Part shown: positions 47,088 through 57,788 of the stretch, one piece after another
Numbering within the stretch: the first letter of the stretch is position 1
How the letters are laid out: each line of letters begins with the position of its first letter
DNA from: Bartonella sp. WD16.2
GTDB lineage: Bacteria; Pseudomonadota; Alphaproteobacteria; Rhizobiales; Rhizobiaceae
DNA length: 64,000 nt
NCBI RefSeq assembly: GCF_002022505.1
Contig: NZ_CP019781.1
Location: 1,155,001 to 1,219,000 of the forward strand
Reading direction: 5' to 3'
The notes under the pieces: model-generated
The model's input: only the letters and a program-made list of their open reading frames with translations
The model's database searches: none
What the model was told of the DNA's origin: nothing
Made by a program: the position numbers and the translations under genes

Positions 47088-50000
47088 TTAAGAGAATGCA
47101 AGTTGCACTGAAACCTCCACCATATTCAACGTCACTTTCTTTGCAGTCCCCGCATACACCCCCGTACCCTTTCCTTCTCCCACAATCGTCACCCTTGTTA
47201 ACTCAGTACTTGTCACCGATCCGCCCACCTTCACCCCATAAGTTTTCGCAAAACTAATCGTCCCCTCCTTTATCTCTAATGTCCCACTTCCCGCATATAC
47301 CCCCATTGCTACCCTTGAAATACGTACATCCTCCATCGTCATCATTTTCCCCGCCATTATTACCCCAATCCCCGTCGCCCCATTACTTCCCCCTCCCATA
47401 ATCTTCGTCCCTGTCAAACTAACCGTCACATCCCCCCACACGCCTACCCCATACCCATTCTCCTTAAACTGAATCTCTGTCCCACTCACCGTCAACGTTC
47501 CAGTTCCTATCATATCTATCCCCGTTTGCACCTCTCTTATCCACCCTCCTGTGATTGTCACCGTTCCACCAGTCGCATTCACCCCCATTTGTACCTTTGA
47601 AATCTCCACCATATTCATCGTCACATTTCCCGTCCCCTCCGCAGTTACCCCCGTACCACCCCCATTTCCCGTAATCACCGTCCCCATCAACTCAGCCGTC
47701 ACATTATTTTGTATCTTCACCCCATATCCATCCGTAAAACTAATTGTCGTCCCCCCATCCATCACCAATTTCTTACCCCCCTCCATATTTATCCCCCACT
47801 TCACTTCTTTTATCGACCCTCCTGTGATCGTCATTGTTCCCGTCCCCTTCTTCACCTCTACCCCCAATTGTACCTTTGAAATATCCACATTGGTCATCGT
47901 CACATTTCCCGTCCCCGCCGCAGTTATCCCCGTACCACCCCCATTTCCCTTAATCTGCGTCCCCTTCAACTCAGCACTTGTCGCCGTCCCCGACACCTTC
48001 ACCCCCGTCCCCCCATTTGTAACCGTAATCGTCCCCATATTCATCACCAACTGCCCTGCCGCCGCATTCACCCCCGTTTGTACCTGTGAAATATTGACAC
48101 TGGTCAACGTCATCGTCCCCGAGCTCCTCATCTCCACCCCCGTTCCACTTCCCGTAATCTTCACCTCTGTCAATTTAGCCGTCGCATTATCCCTCACATA
48201 CACCCCATGCGCCCCCGTAAACTCAATCGACCCTTCTGTCATCTCCAACCTCCCATTCCCCTGCACCCACACCCCCCGACTCCCTCCCGTAACCGTCACC
48301 CCTGTCAATTTAGCCGTCCCACTCCCCTCCATCCACACCCCCGTCCCATACATCCCCGTAACCGTAATCTTCACCCTTGTCAAATCAGCCGTCGCACTTC
48401 CCGACACCTTCACCCCCGTCCCACCATCTGTAACTGTAATCGTCGACGTACCATTTATCACTAACTGCCCATTTATCGCCTCCACCCCCGTCATGACCTG
48501 TGAAATACCCACACTGGTCAACGTGACTGTTTGCGAAGTCCCCACCATTACCCCCGTACCCTGATTTCCATCCTTTCCCGTAATTGATCCCCCCGTCATA
48601 GTAGCACTCCCTCCTGTTATATTAAGCCCCGTCCCATTCTCTCCCGTAATCGTCGTCCCCGTCATAGTAGCATTCCCTCCTGTTACCTTCACCCCCCACG
48701 TCTTCCCCTCAATCGACCCTCCTGTTATCACCAACTTTCCATTTGTCGCCTCCACCCCTGTTTGCACCCCTGAAACATTCACCGTATTCAACGTGACTGT
48801 CCCCGAGCTATCCATCTTCACCCCCGTACCCGTACTCTCAGCTTCCCCACTTCCCGTAATTGATCCCCCCGTCATAGTAGCACTCCCTCCTGTTATATTA
48901 AGCCCCGTCCCATACATCCCCGTAACCGTAATCCCCACCCTTGTCAAATCAGCCGTCGCACTTCCCGACACCTTCACCCCATACGCATACATCCCCTCAA
49001 CCGTAATCGTCGACGTACCATTTATCACCAACTGCCCCTTTGTCGCCTCCACCCCCGCCATGAACTGTGAAATCTCCACCGTATTCAACGTGACCGTCTC
49101 CGAAGTCCCCGCATATACCCCCGTACTCCTACTCCTAGCTCCCCCAGTTCCCGTAATTGATCCCCCCATCATAGTAGCACTCCCTCCCGTTATATTAAGC
49201 CCCGTCCCACCATCTGTAACCGTAATCGTCGACGTACCATTTATCACCAACTGCCCCTTTATCGCCTCCACCCCCGTCATGACCTGTGAAATCTCCACCG
49301 TATTCAACGTCACCTTTTCCCCGCCCGCATATACCCCCGTACCCGTACCCTTTCCCGTAATCGTCCCCTCAAGCACCTTCAGCGTCCCACTCCCTGTTAC
49401 CTTTGCCCCTGTTGTGACATTCTTCAACGTCACTTTAGTCAATTCCAACGTCCCACTTGATACCTCAGCCCCTGTTACTGTACCACTCCCATTAATAGTC
49501 AGACTCATCACATCAGCCTTCCCCGAGCCCTCCATCTTCACCACCGTACTCCCACCCCCACTTCCCGTAACATTTATAGTACCCCCTCCACTTACAGTAG
49601 CTTCTGCACTACCCTTAATCTTTATCGCTTCTGTCACCCTCTCAAAATTAACTGTCGTTCCCTTCCTCATCTCCACCTCTCCCCCTGTTCCACTCACCTC
49701 TATCCCCGTTACCGTAGTCATAGCTCCCTCCCCCCCGCTAATAGTCAGATCACCCCCATTACTCTGCCCTCTCTTATCAAAAACGACCTTTCCCCCCTTC
49801 TTCACCTCAATCATAACCCTCCCCCCATCCTTCCCTGCCTCAATCGCATTCTTCAACCCAAATGTCCCCCCATTTACCGTAATCACAGACCCTGAACCCT
49901 CAACCTCCATTACCTTCTGCACATCTGTAATACTAACATTCTCCTTCAACGTCAGCCTCGCCCCCTCTTCCACCCTAATCGCCGATTTATCACTACTCTT

Positions 50001-50342
50001 ACTATCCGTAACCGTCAGCAGATTATCTCCTATCGTAATATTCGCCTCCGACCCCGTTATCTTCACAGCCTCCTCACCCTCATCAGGGTCACTCATATCT
50101 ATTGTTCTCTCACCCTCCAGCACCCTTGTCCCACTGCTACTGTTACACACAATCTTCCCCTTAGCCTCATCATGATGCCTCGACAACAACCCCTGACTAT
50201 CCTGAACCAAACCCATACAATTCTTCGTCTCCTGTACTTGAGCATATACTTTTTGAGATGTAATAAGAGCCAACCCAGCCACAATAGCCGTTGAGAGGAC
50301 ACATAAACAAACATGATGTTTTAAGACACGACGCATAACCAT
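47088..50342 (-). CDS. Autotransporter copy B, signal peptide and N-terminal passenger only
   Basis: This 1084-residue frame begins with the same signal peptide as copy A and a near-identical first 300 residues or so. The beta-helical repeat passenger then continues with its own arrangement of units. It ends abruptly with VSVQLAFS where the prophage remnant begins, so there is no linker, pertactin-like segment or beta barrel. If made, the product would enter the periplasm but could not reach the surface by the autotransporter route. The frame itself is intact over 3.2 kb despite many C-runs. It may be a dead truncation or a sequence donor for copy A. Confidence 0.85.
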   Translation of the reverse strand: MVMRRVLKHHVCLCVLSTAIVAGLALITSQKVYAQVQETKNCMGLVQDSQGLLSRHHDEAKGKIVCNSSSGTRVLEGERTIDMSDPDEGEEAVKITGSEANITIGDNLLTVTDSKSSDKSAIRVEEGARLTLKENVSITDVQKVMEVEGSGSVITVNGGTFGLKNAIEAGKDGGRVMIEVKKGGKVVFDKRGQSNGGDLTISGGEGAMTTVTGIEVSGTGGEVEMRKGTTVNFERVTEAIKIKGSAEATVSGGGTINVTGSGGGSTVVKMEGSGKADVMSLTINGSGTVTGAEVSSGTLELTKVTLKNVTTGAKVTGSGTLKVLEGTITGKGTGTGVYAGGEKVTLNTVEISQVMTGVEAIKGQLVINGTSTITVTDGGTGLNITGGSATMMGGSITGTGGARSRSTGVYAGTSETVTLNTVEISQFMAGVEATKGQLVINGTSTITVEGMYAYGVKVSGSATADLTRVGITVTGMYGTGLNITGGSATMTGGSITGSGEAESTGTGVKMDSSGTVTLNTVNVSGVQTGVEATNGKLVITGGSIEGKTWGVKVTGGNATMTGTTITGENGTGLNITGGSATMTGGSITGKDGNQGTGVMVGTSQTVTLTSVGISQVMTGVEAINGQLVINGTSTITVTDGGTGVKVSGSATADLTRVKITVTGMYGTGVWMEGSGTAKLTGVTVTGGSRGVWVQGNGRLEMTEGSIEFTGAHGVYVRDNATAKLTEVKITGSGTGVEMRSSGTMTLTSVNISQVQTGVNAAAGQLVMNMGTITVTNGGTGVKVSGTATSAELKGTQIKGNGGGTGITAAGTGNVTMTNVDISKVQLGVEVKKGTGTMTITGGSIKEVKWGINMEGGKKLVMDGGTTISFTDGYGVKIQNNVTAELMGTVITGNGGGTGVTAEGTGNVTMNMVEISKVQMGVNATGGTVTITGGWIREVQTGIDMIGTGTLTVSGTEIQFKENGYGVGVWGDVTVSLTGTKIMGGGSNGATGIGVIMAGKMMTMEDVRISRVAMGVYAGSGTLEIKEGTISFAKTYGVKVGGSVTSTELTRVTIVGEGKGTGVYAGTAKKVTLNMVEVSVQLAFS

Positions 50343-50544
50343 AACCCTACATCCTCTTTAAACCAATCCGATTAAAAGAGACAAACTGTTCATAAAAAAA
50401 GATAAAAACAAAATCATTCCTGAACGGCTTACCACAAACCTAAACGCCCCCCCTTAAACCCCCTTACAAAAAAACATAAAACATTAACAAAAGGCTCTCT
50501 AAAAATGCCCTAAAATACAAAGCCTAAAACAAAAAGACTACACC
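50343..50544 (-). promoter_or_regulatory. Regulatory block of copy B (202-bp short form)
   Basis: The first 200 bases upstream of copy B match the block before copy A apart from a few changes near 50500. At 50544, after GACTACACC, the match stops and internal autotransporter coding sequence begins. About 87 bases of the long form are missing, including a TATAGG-like hexamer and the 17-base shared element. The promoter may therefore be crippled if it lies in the lost part. Confidence 0.65.
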
Positions 50545-53012
50545 ATCAAACCATCCGCCTGTCCGTTATCATTACCAATGATCATCACCTTGACTGCGGT
50601 AAGATTTGCACCTTTTCCTTCGACTTTGATGAATTTTGTAGAGTTAGCACCCCTCTTTACCCTTCTATCACCCCCATAGTTCATAATAACGCCATTGAGC
50701 ACGACCTTCCCCGTTGAAAGACTGACAGCATGCTCTCCTTTAAACTCAATTTCCCCCTTCTTCATCCAGAATTCACCATTCAACACAGTAACCCCATTTT
50801 TGATATTAGAAAAGACCGCACTTTCTAACATCACCCGCCCCCCATTTTCCACATGAACCCCTTGTACATGACCATTTCCCTCGATTTTAATGCCCGTCCC
50901 CCTAATATCTGCTGTATTTAGAGCATTTCCTTTTGCCTCGACCTTTAAGAAAGTACTCTTGTCATTATCTCCTGTATACTTCATAGCGACATTAGTTAAC
51001 AAAGCATGGCCCCGATTAAGATAGACAGCATGCTCTCCTTTAAAAGTCATCTCCCCACCCAGTACCTGTACAGCACCCTCTTTAATGGTCATCCCATTGT
51101 AAACATCAGTATAAGTTGGCTTCATCAATACAACCCGTCCACCCCTTATTACATGCAAGCCCTGCCCATGACCATTTCCGTTGATTGTTAGATTTGCTGC
51201 AACGACTACAGCCCTCTTTTCAGGATAGATCCTCTTCACAGCATTTGTAGTATCCTCTCCGGTAATTTTGATGAAATCAGCCGTAGGATTGTTTCCTCGA
51301 TAAGTCATTTTGACCACCATTAAAGCAACCTGACCCTGGATAAGATCGATGCCGTGCTCTCCTTCAAATTCTATCGATCCTCCCTCCATGCGTACAGATC
51401 CATCTGTAATAGTCATCCCTTTTGCGACATTCCTCAAGGTAGTACCAGTCATCCACAACTGCCCATAACTCATCTCTACCCCCGTACCCTTATTACCACC
51501 AGGTCCTATAATATTAACACCATTTAACATGGCTTGCCCTAGAATAAGATTGATACCGTGCTCTCCTTTAAAAGTAATGGATCCTTTGTCCATCATCAGC
51601 AACCCGCTTACTACTCGTACCCCCATTCCAACCTTTGAAATATCTACTCCCTTCATCATTACTTTTCCCAAGTTACTTATCCCAACCCCCGTGCTTGTGC
51701 CATTATCAGATCCCATAATGCTGAAACCATTTAACAAGGCCTGTCCCCCTGATACACTGATGCCGTGCCCTCCCTTAAAAGTAATACCCCCACCAAACAT
51801 AAGCACAGATCCGTCTGTGATAGACATACCACTTCTCACATTAGCAAAGGTTGTATTTTTCAACCCCACTGTTCCCCTCTTTGTAACCTTTAAGCCCTGC
51901 CCCTTGTCATTTCCATTGATAGTCACACCCAATGCCAAAACTGTTCCCCCTTCAACATTGATGAAGTTAGCGTTACTCCCCCTTTTACCGACCCTCCTGT
52001 CAACGTCATCAGAACCCTCACCCGTATAAGTCATGCTGACACCCCTTAAATCAACATTCCCCTGCTTGAGATGAATGCCGTGCTCTCCATCAAACTCTAT
52101 TGATCCTTTTTCCATGTACACATCCCCGTTTTCGATAGTTATCCCTTTATCGACATCTCTTACACCTATCTTATACAAATCGAGCATCCCCTTCGACATA
52201 ACTATCCCCGTTTGCACATTTGTTATCGACCCCTCTGTCATCACCAACCTTCCATCACTCACCCTTATCCCCTTTTCAACCTCTGAAATCTTCACCTTAT
52301 CCAACCACACCTTCCCCCCCTCTGCATATACTCCCGTACCTTTCTTTTCTTCTCCCGTAATCGTTACATCCATCAAACTAGCATTCACCGATCCCTCCAT
52401 ATACACCCCATACCCATCTCCCTTTTCAAACTGAATCTCTGTCTTACCCTTCACCATCAACATCCCATCCCCTATCATAACGATCCCCTTCTCTACCTCT
52501 TTTATCGATCCCCCTGTGATCGTCACCGCTCCACCCATTGCAGTTACCCCCAATTGTACATTTGAAATATCCACATCGGTCATCGTCCCCGAGCTCCCCA
52601 TTATTACCCCAGTACTCCCATCTCCCCCAGTTCCCCTAATCGTCACCTTTGTCAAAGTAGCACTCTTTACCTTCTCTTCCACATATACTCCAGCTCCATC
52701 CCCTATAAAATGAATTGTCGTCCCACCCTTCACCGTCAGATCCCCTGCCAACACCTCCACCCCCTTCCAAACCCCTTTTATCGACCCCCCACTAACCATC
52801 ACCGTTCCCCCACTCACATATACCCCGTAACCACTTCTCCCTCCCTTAATTTGTACATTTGTCAACTCAGTACTTGTCGCCCCTCCTCCCATATACACCC
52901 CATACCCCCGCGTAAAATGAATTGTCGTATTATCCTTCACTTCCAACGTCCCCTTTCCCATCATAACGATCCCCGTTTGCACCTCTTTTATCGACCCTCC
53001 CTTCACCGTCAC
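50538..53012 (-). pseudogene. Autotransporter copy C, third segment (internal passenger, no barrel)
   Basis: An 824-codon frame of passenger repeats continuing copy C after a frameshift at the poly-C tract 53021-53027. Its end matches copy A down to the residues NDNGQADGLMV, corresponding to A position 25130. The stop codon is supplied by the adjoining regulatory block of copy B. It has no start signal of its own. Sequence differs from copy A in places (for example near 51206-51250 and 51360-52480), so it holds alternative repeat content. Confidence 0.8.
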
Positions 53013-54784
53013 CCTTCCTTCCCCCCCGCATATACCCCGTAACCACTTTTTTCTCCCTTAATTTGTACATCCTTCAACTCAGTACTTGTCGCCCCTCCTC
53101 CCACATACACCCCATACCCCCGCGTAAAATGAATTGTCGTATTATCCTTCACCATCAACATCCCATCCCCTATCATAACGATCCCCTTCTCCACCTCTCT
53201 TATCCACCCTCCCTTCACTGTCAGATTCCCTCCCTCCGCATATACCCCCGTACCCTTACCCTCTCCCTCTCCCTTAATCGTTACCTCTGTCAACTCAGCC
53301 GTCGCTGTTCCTCCCCACACACCCACCCCATACCCATTCTCCGTAACCGTAATCACCGTCCCATCCTTCACCGTCAACGTCCCACTTCCAGACATATCTA
53401 TCCCCGTTTGCACCCCCCTTATCCACCCCCCACTAACCATCACCGTTCCACCCTTCGCATACACCCCCTTACCCTTTCCATCAGTTCCCGTAATCGTCAC
53501 CTTTGTCAACTGAGCACTTGTCACCATTCCTCCCACCTTCACCCCATACCCCCGCGTAAAACTAATTGTCGTATTATCCTCCACCGTCAACTTTCCATCC
53601 CCCATCATAGCTATCCCCGTTTGCACCTCTTTTATCTCCCCTCCTGTGATTGTCAGATTCCCTGCCTTTACCTCCACCCCCATACCAACCCCTGAAATAC
53701 GTACATCCTTCATTGTCCCCGAGCTCCCCGCCATTATCACCCCAATCCCCTTATCCTTTCCCTCTCCCTTAATCGTTACCTCTGTCAACTCAGCCGTCGC
53801 TGTTCCTCCCCACACGCCTATCCCATGTGTCCCTTTAAAACTAATCCTCGTCCCATCCTCCACCTTTAACGTCCCACTTCCCGCCATATCTATCCCCATT
53901 TGTACATTTGTTATCGACCCCCCTGTGATCATCATCGTTTTGCCCCCCGCATACACCCCCGTACCCTTTCCTTCTCCCACAATCGTCACCCTTGTTAACT
54001 CAGTACTTGTCACCGATGCTCCCACTTTCACCCCATAAGTTTTCGCAAAATTAATTGTCGTCCCCTCCCTTATCACCAACTTCCCACTTCCCGCATATAC
54101 CCCCATTGCTACCCCCGAAATATCCACCTTATCCATCGTCATCGTTTTCCCCGCCATTATCACCCCAATCCCCGTACTTGACCCATCACTTCCATTTCCC
54201 TCTCCCATAATCTTCGTCCCTGTCAAACTAACCGTCACATCCCCCCACACGCCTATCCCATGTGTCCCCTTAAACTCAATCTTCGTCCCATCCTCCACCT
54301 TTAACGTCCCACTTCCAGACATATCTATCCCCGTTAGCACATTTGTTATCGACCCTCCCTTCACTGTCAGATTCCCCCCCTCTGCATGTACCCCCATACC
54401 CTTTCCATCAGTTCCCTTAATTTGTACATTTGTCAAAGTAGCACTCGTCACCTTCTCTCCCACTCTCACCCCGTGCCCATTCTTAAACTGAATCTCTGTC
54501 CCACTCACCGTCAACGTCCCACTTCCAGACATATCTATCCCCGTTAGCACATTTGTTATCGACCCTCCCTTCACTGTCAGATTCCCTGCCCCCGCATACA
54601 CCCCCATACCCTTTCCATCTCCCCTAATCATCACCCCTGTCAAAGTAGCACTTGTCACCGATCCTCCCACCTTCACCCCATGCGTCCCCTTAAACTCAAT
54701 CCTCGTCCCATCCTCCACCGTCAACGTCCCACTTCCCGCCATATCTATCCCCATTTGCACATTTGTTATCGACCCTCCCTTCAC
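53009..54784 (-). pseudogene. Autotransporter copy C, second segment (internal passenger)
   Basis: A 591-codon frame of beta-helical repeats lying between the two frameshifts of copy C. It begins just after the poly-C tract at 54794-54799, which has six C where an in-frame sister repeat (54374-54380) has seven. It ends just after the tract at 53021-53027, which has seven C where the matching copy A site (27663-27670) has eight. Restoring one base at each would join all three segments into one frame of about 2300 codons. Confidence 0.8.
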
Positions 54785-54786
54785 TG

Positions 54787-57498
54787 TCAGATTCCCCCCT
54801 CTGCATGTACCCCCATACCCTTTCCTTCTCCCCTAATCATCACATTTGTCAAAGTAGCACTTGTCACCGCTGTTCCCACCTTCACCCCATGTGTCCCCGT
54901 AAACTCAATCCTCGTCCCATCCTTCACCACCAACGTCCCCTTTTCCATCTCTATCCCCGTTTGCACCTCTCTTATCCACCCTCCTGTGATTGTCACCGTT
55001 CCACCAGTCGCATTCACCCCCACTTGTACCTTTGAAATCTCCACCATATTCATCGTCACACTTCCCGTCCCCATCGCAGTTACCCCCGTACCACCCCCAT
55101 TTCCCGTAATCACCGTCCCCATCAACTCAGCCGTCACATTATTTTGTATCTTCACCCCATACCCCCCCGTAAAATTAATTGTCGTCCCCCCCTTCACCAC
55201 CAACTTCTCACCCCCCGCCATATTTATCCCCATTTGCACATCTGTCATCGACCCTCCTGTGATCGTCATTGTTCCCGTCCCCCCCTCCTTCATCTCTACC
55301 CCCAATCGTACATTTGAAATATCCACACTGCTCATCGTCACCTTTTTCCCCTCCGCATATACCCCCTTACCCGTACCCTGACTACTTCCACTTCCTTTAA
55401 TCGTCACCATTGTCAACTCAGCACTTGTCGCCGTCCCCGACACCTTCACCCCATACCCATTCCCCGTAAACTCAACCGTCCCCATATTCATCACCAACTG
55501 CCCTGCCACCGCATCCACCCCCGTTTGTACCTGTGAAATATTGACACTGGTCAACGTCATCGTCCCCGAGCTCCTCATCTCCACCCCCGTTCCACTTCCC
55601 GTAATCTTCACCTCTGTCAATTTAGCCGTCGCATTATCCCTCACATACACCCCATGCGCCCCCGTAAACTCAATCGACCCTTCTGTCATCTCCAACCTCC
55701 CATTCCCCTGCACCCACACCCCCCGACTCCCTCCCGTAATCTTCACCTTTGTCAATTTAGCCGTCCCACTCCCCTGCACCCACACCCCCGTCCCACTTCT
55801 CCCTCCCGTAATCGTCCCCCCATTCATCTCCAACCTCCCACTCCCATCCACCTTCACCCCATAGGTCTTCCCTTCAATCGACCCTTCTGTTACCTTCAGT
55901 ATCCCCTTTGTCACCTCCACCCCCGTCATGACCTGTGAAATACCCACACTGGTCAACGTGACTGTTTGCGTAGTCCCCACCATTACCCCCGTACTCCTAC
56001 TCCTAGCTCCCCCAGTTCCCGTAATCTCTCCCCCCGTCATAGTAGCACTCCCTCCTGTTATATTAAGCCCCGTCCCATAACTCCCCTCAACCTTAATCGT
56101 CACATCTGTCAAAGTAGCACTCTTCGCTGTCCCCCCCACCTTCACCCCCGTCCCATTCTCCGTAACCGTAATCGTCGACGTACCATTTATCACCAACTGC
56201 CCCTTTATCGCCTCCACCCCTGTTTGCACCCCTGAAACATTCACCGTATTCAACGTGACCGTCTCCGAAGTCCCCGCATATACCCCCGTACTCCTACTCC
56301 TAGCTCCCCCAGTTCCCGTAATTGATCCCCCCATCATAGTAGCACTCCCTCCCGTTATATTAAGCCCCGTCCCACCATCTGTAACTGTAATCGTCGACGT
56401 ACCATTTATCACCAACTGCCCATTCTTCGCCTCCACCCCTTTTGCAAATTCCGAAATCTTCACACTGGTCAACGTGACTGTCTCCGAAGTCTCCGCATAT
56501 ACCCCCGTATCTGCTCCATCCTTTCCCGTAATCGTCCCCTCAAGCACCTTCAGCGTCCCACTCCCTGTTACCTTTGCCCCTGTTGTGACATTCTTCAACG
56601 TCACTTTAGTCAATTCCAACGTCCCACTTGATACCTCAGCCCCTGTTACTGTACCACTCCCATTAATAGTCAGACTCATCACATCAGCCTTCCCTGAGCC
56701 CTCCATCTTAATCCCCGTACTCTTTCCCGTAATATTTATAATTCCCTCTCCTCTTATATTAGCCGTCCCACTACCCTTAATCTTTATCGCTTCTGTCACC
56801 CCTGTAAAACTAACTGTCGTTCCCTCCTCCACCTCCACCCTTCCCCCCCCATCATTAATCAATACCCCCGTTACCGTAGTCATAGCTCCCTCCCCCCCGC
56901 TAATAGTCAGATCACCCCCATTACTCTGCCCTCTCTTATCAAAAACGACCTTTCCCCCCTTCTTCACCTCAATCATAACCCTCCCCCCATCCTTCCTTGC
57001 CCCAATCTTATCCTTCAACCTAAACGTCCCCCCATTTACCGTAATCACAGATCCTTTCCCCTCAACCTCCATCACCTTTTTCACATTTGTAATACTAACC
57101 TTCTCCTTCAACGTCAGCCTCGCCCCCTGTTCCACCCTAATCGCCGATTTATCACTCCTATCACCATTTTTAACCGTCAGCTTATCATCTCCTATCGTAA
57201 TATCTGTATTCGGCCCTATTATCTTTATAGCCTCATCATCACCCTCATTAGGGTCACTCATATCTATTGTTCTCACACCAGTCAGCGTCCTTGTCTTAAT
57301 CCCACTATCACACACAATCTTCCCCTCCCTCTTATCATGATGCCTCGCTAAAACCTGACTATCCTCAACCCAACCCATACAATTTTGTTGTGCTTGAGCA
57401 TATACTTTCTGAGATGTAATAAGAGCCAACCCAGCCACAATAGCCGTTGAGAGGACACATAAACAAACATGATGTTTTAAGACACGACGCATAACCAT
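54787..57498 (-). CDS. Autotransporter copy C, signal peptide and first passenger segment
   Basis: A 903-residue frame with the family signal peptide (cleavage near KVYA-Q) and N-terminal passenger. The region after the signal has a shorter, slightly different sequence from copy A (QQNCMGWVEDSQ). The frame is lost at a poly-C tract near 54794, giving the end GVHAEGGI. It is preceded by the long regulatory block, so transcription is plausible. The product would be secreted to the periplasm only, as no barrel follows even if both frameshifts were repaired. Confidence 0.82.
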   Translation of the reverse strand: MVMRRVLKHHVCLCVLSTAIVAGLALITSQKVYAQAQQNCMGWVEDSQVLARHHDKREGKIVCDSGIKTRTLTGVRTIDMSDPNEGDDEAIKIIGPNTDITIGDDKLTVKNGDRSDKSAIRVEQGARLTLKEKVSITNVKKVMEVEGKGSVITVNGGTFRLKDKIGARKDGGRVMIEVKKGGKVVFDKRGQSNGGDLTISGGEGAMTTVTGVLINDGGGRVEVEEGTTVSFTGVTEAIKIKGSGTANIRGEGIINITGKSTGIKMEGSGKADVMSLTINGSGTVTGAEVSSGTLELTKVTLKNVTTGAKVTGSGTLKVLEGTITGKDGADTGVYAETSETVTLTSVKISEFAKGVEAKNGQLVINGTSTITVTDGGTGLNITGGSATMMGGSITGTGGARSRSTGVYAGTSETVTLNTVNVSGVQTGVEAIKGQLVINGTSTITVTENGTGVKVGGTAKSATLTDVTIKVEGSYGTGLNITGGSATMTGGEITGTGGARSRSTGVMVGTTQTVTLTSVGISQVMTGVEVTKGILKVTEGSIEGKTYGVKVDGSGRLEMNGGTITGGRSGTGVWVQGSGTAKLTKVKITGGSRGVWVQGNGRLEMTEGSIEFTGAHGVYVRDNATAKLTEVKITGSGTGVEMRSSGTMTLTSVNISQVQTGVDAVAGQLVMNMGTVEFTGNGYGVKVSGTATSAELTMVTIKGSGSSQGTGKGVYAEGKKVTMSSVDISNVRLGVEMKEGGTGTMTITGGSMTDVQMGINMAGGEKLVVKGGTTINFTGGYGVKIQNNVTAELMGTVITGNGGGTGVTAMGTGSVTMNMVEISKVQVGVNATGGTVTITGGWIREVQTGIEMEKGTLVVKDGTRIEFTGTHGVKVGTAVTSATLTNVMIRGEGKGMGVHAEGGI

Positions 57499-57788
57499 AA
57501 CCCTACATCCTCTTTAAACCAATCCGATTAAAAGAGACAAACTGTTCATAAAAAAAGATAAAAACAAAATCATTCCTGAACGGCTTACCACAAACCTAAA
57601 CGCCCCCCCTTAAACCCCCTTACAAAAAAACATAAAACATTAACAAAAGGCTCTCTAATAAATGCGCCAAAACACAAAGCCTAAAACAAAAAGACTACAC
57701 CTATAAAACACAAACCGTAAAACAAACTCGCCTAAAAATTACGCGATAAATCATACACAAAAACAAAAAAACCGTACGTTCAAAAATT
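57499..57788 (-). promoter_or_regulatory. Regulatory block of copy C (290-bp long form)
   Basis: It matches the block before copy A (32860-33149) over its entire 290 bases as far as I can compare, without insertions. Identity stops abruptly at 57788/33149, where unrelated sequences begin. Such a sharp edge marks the end of a duplicated unit that includes promoter and gene head. Confidence 0.7.
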
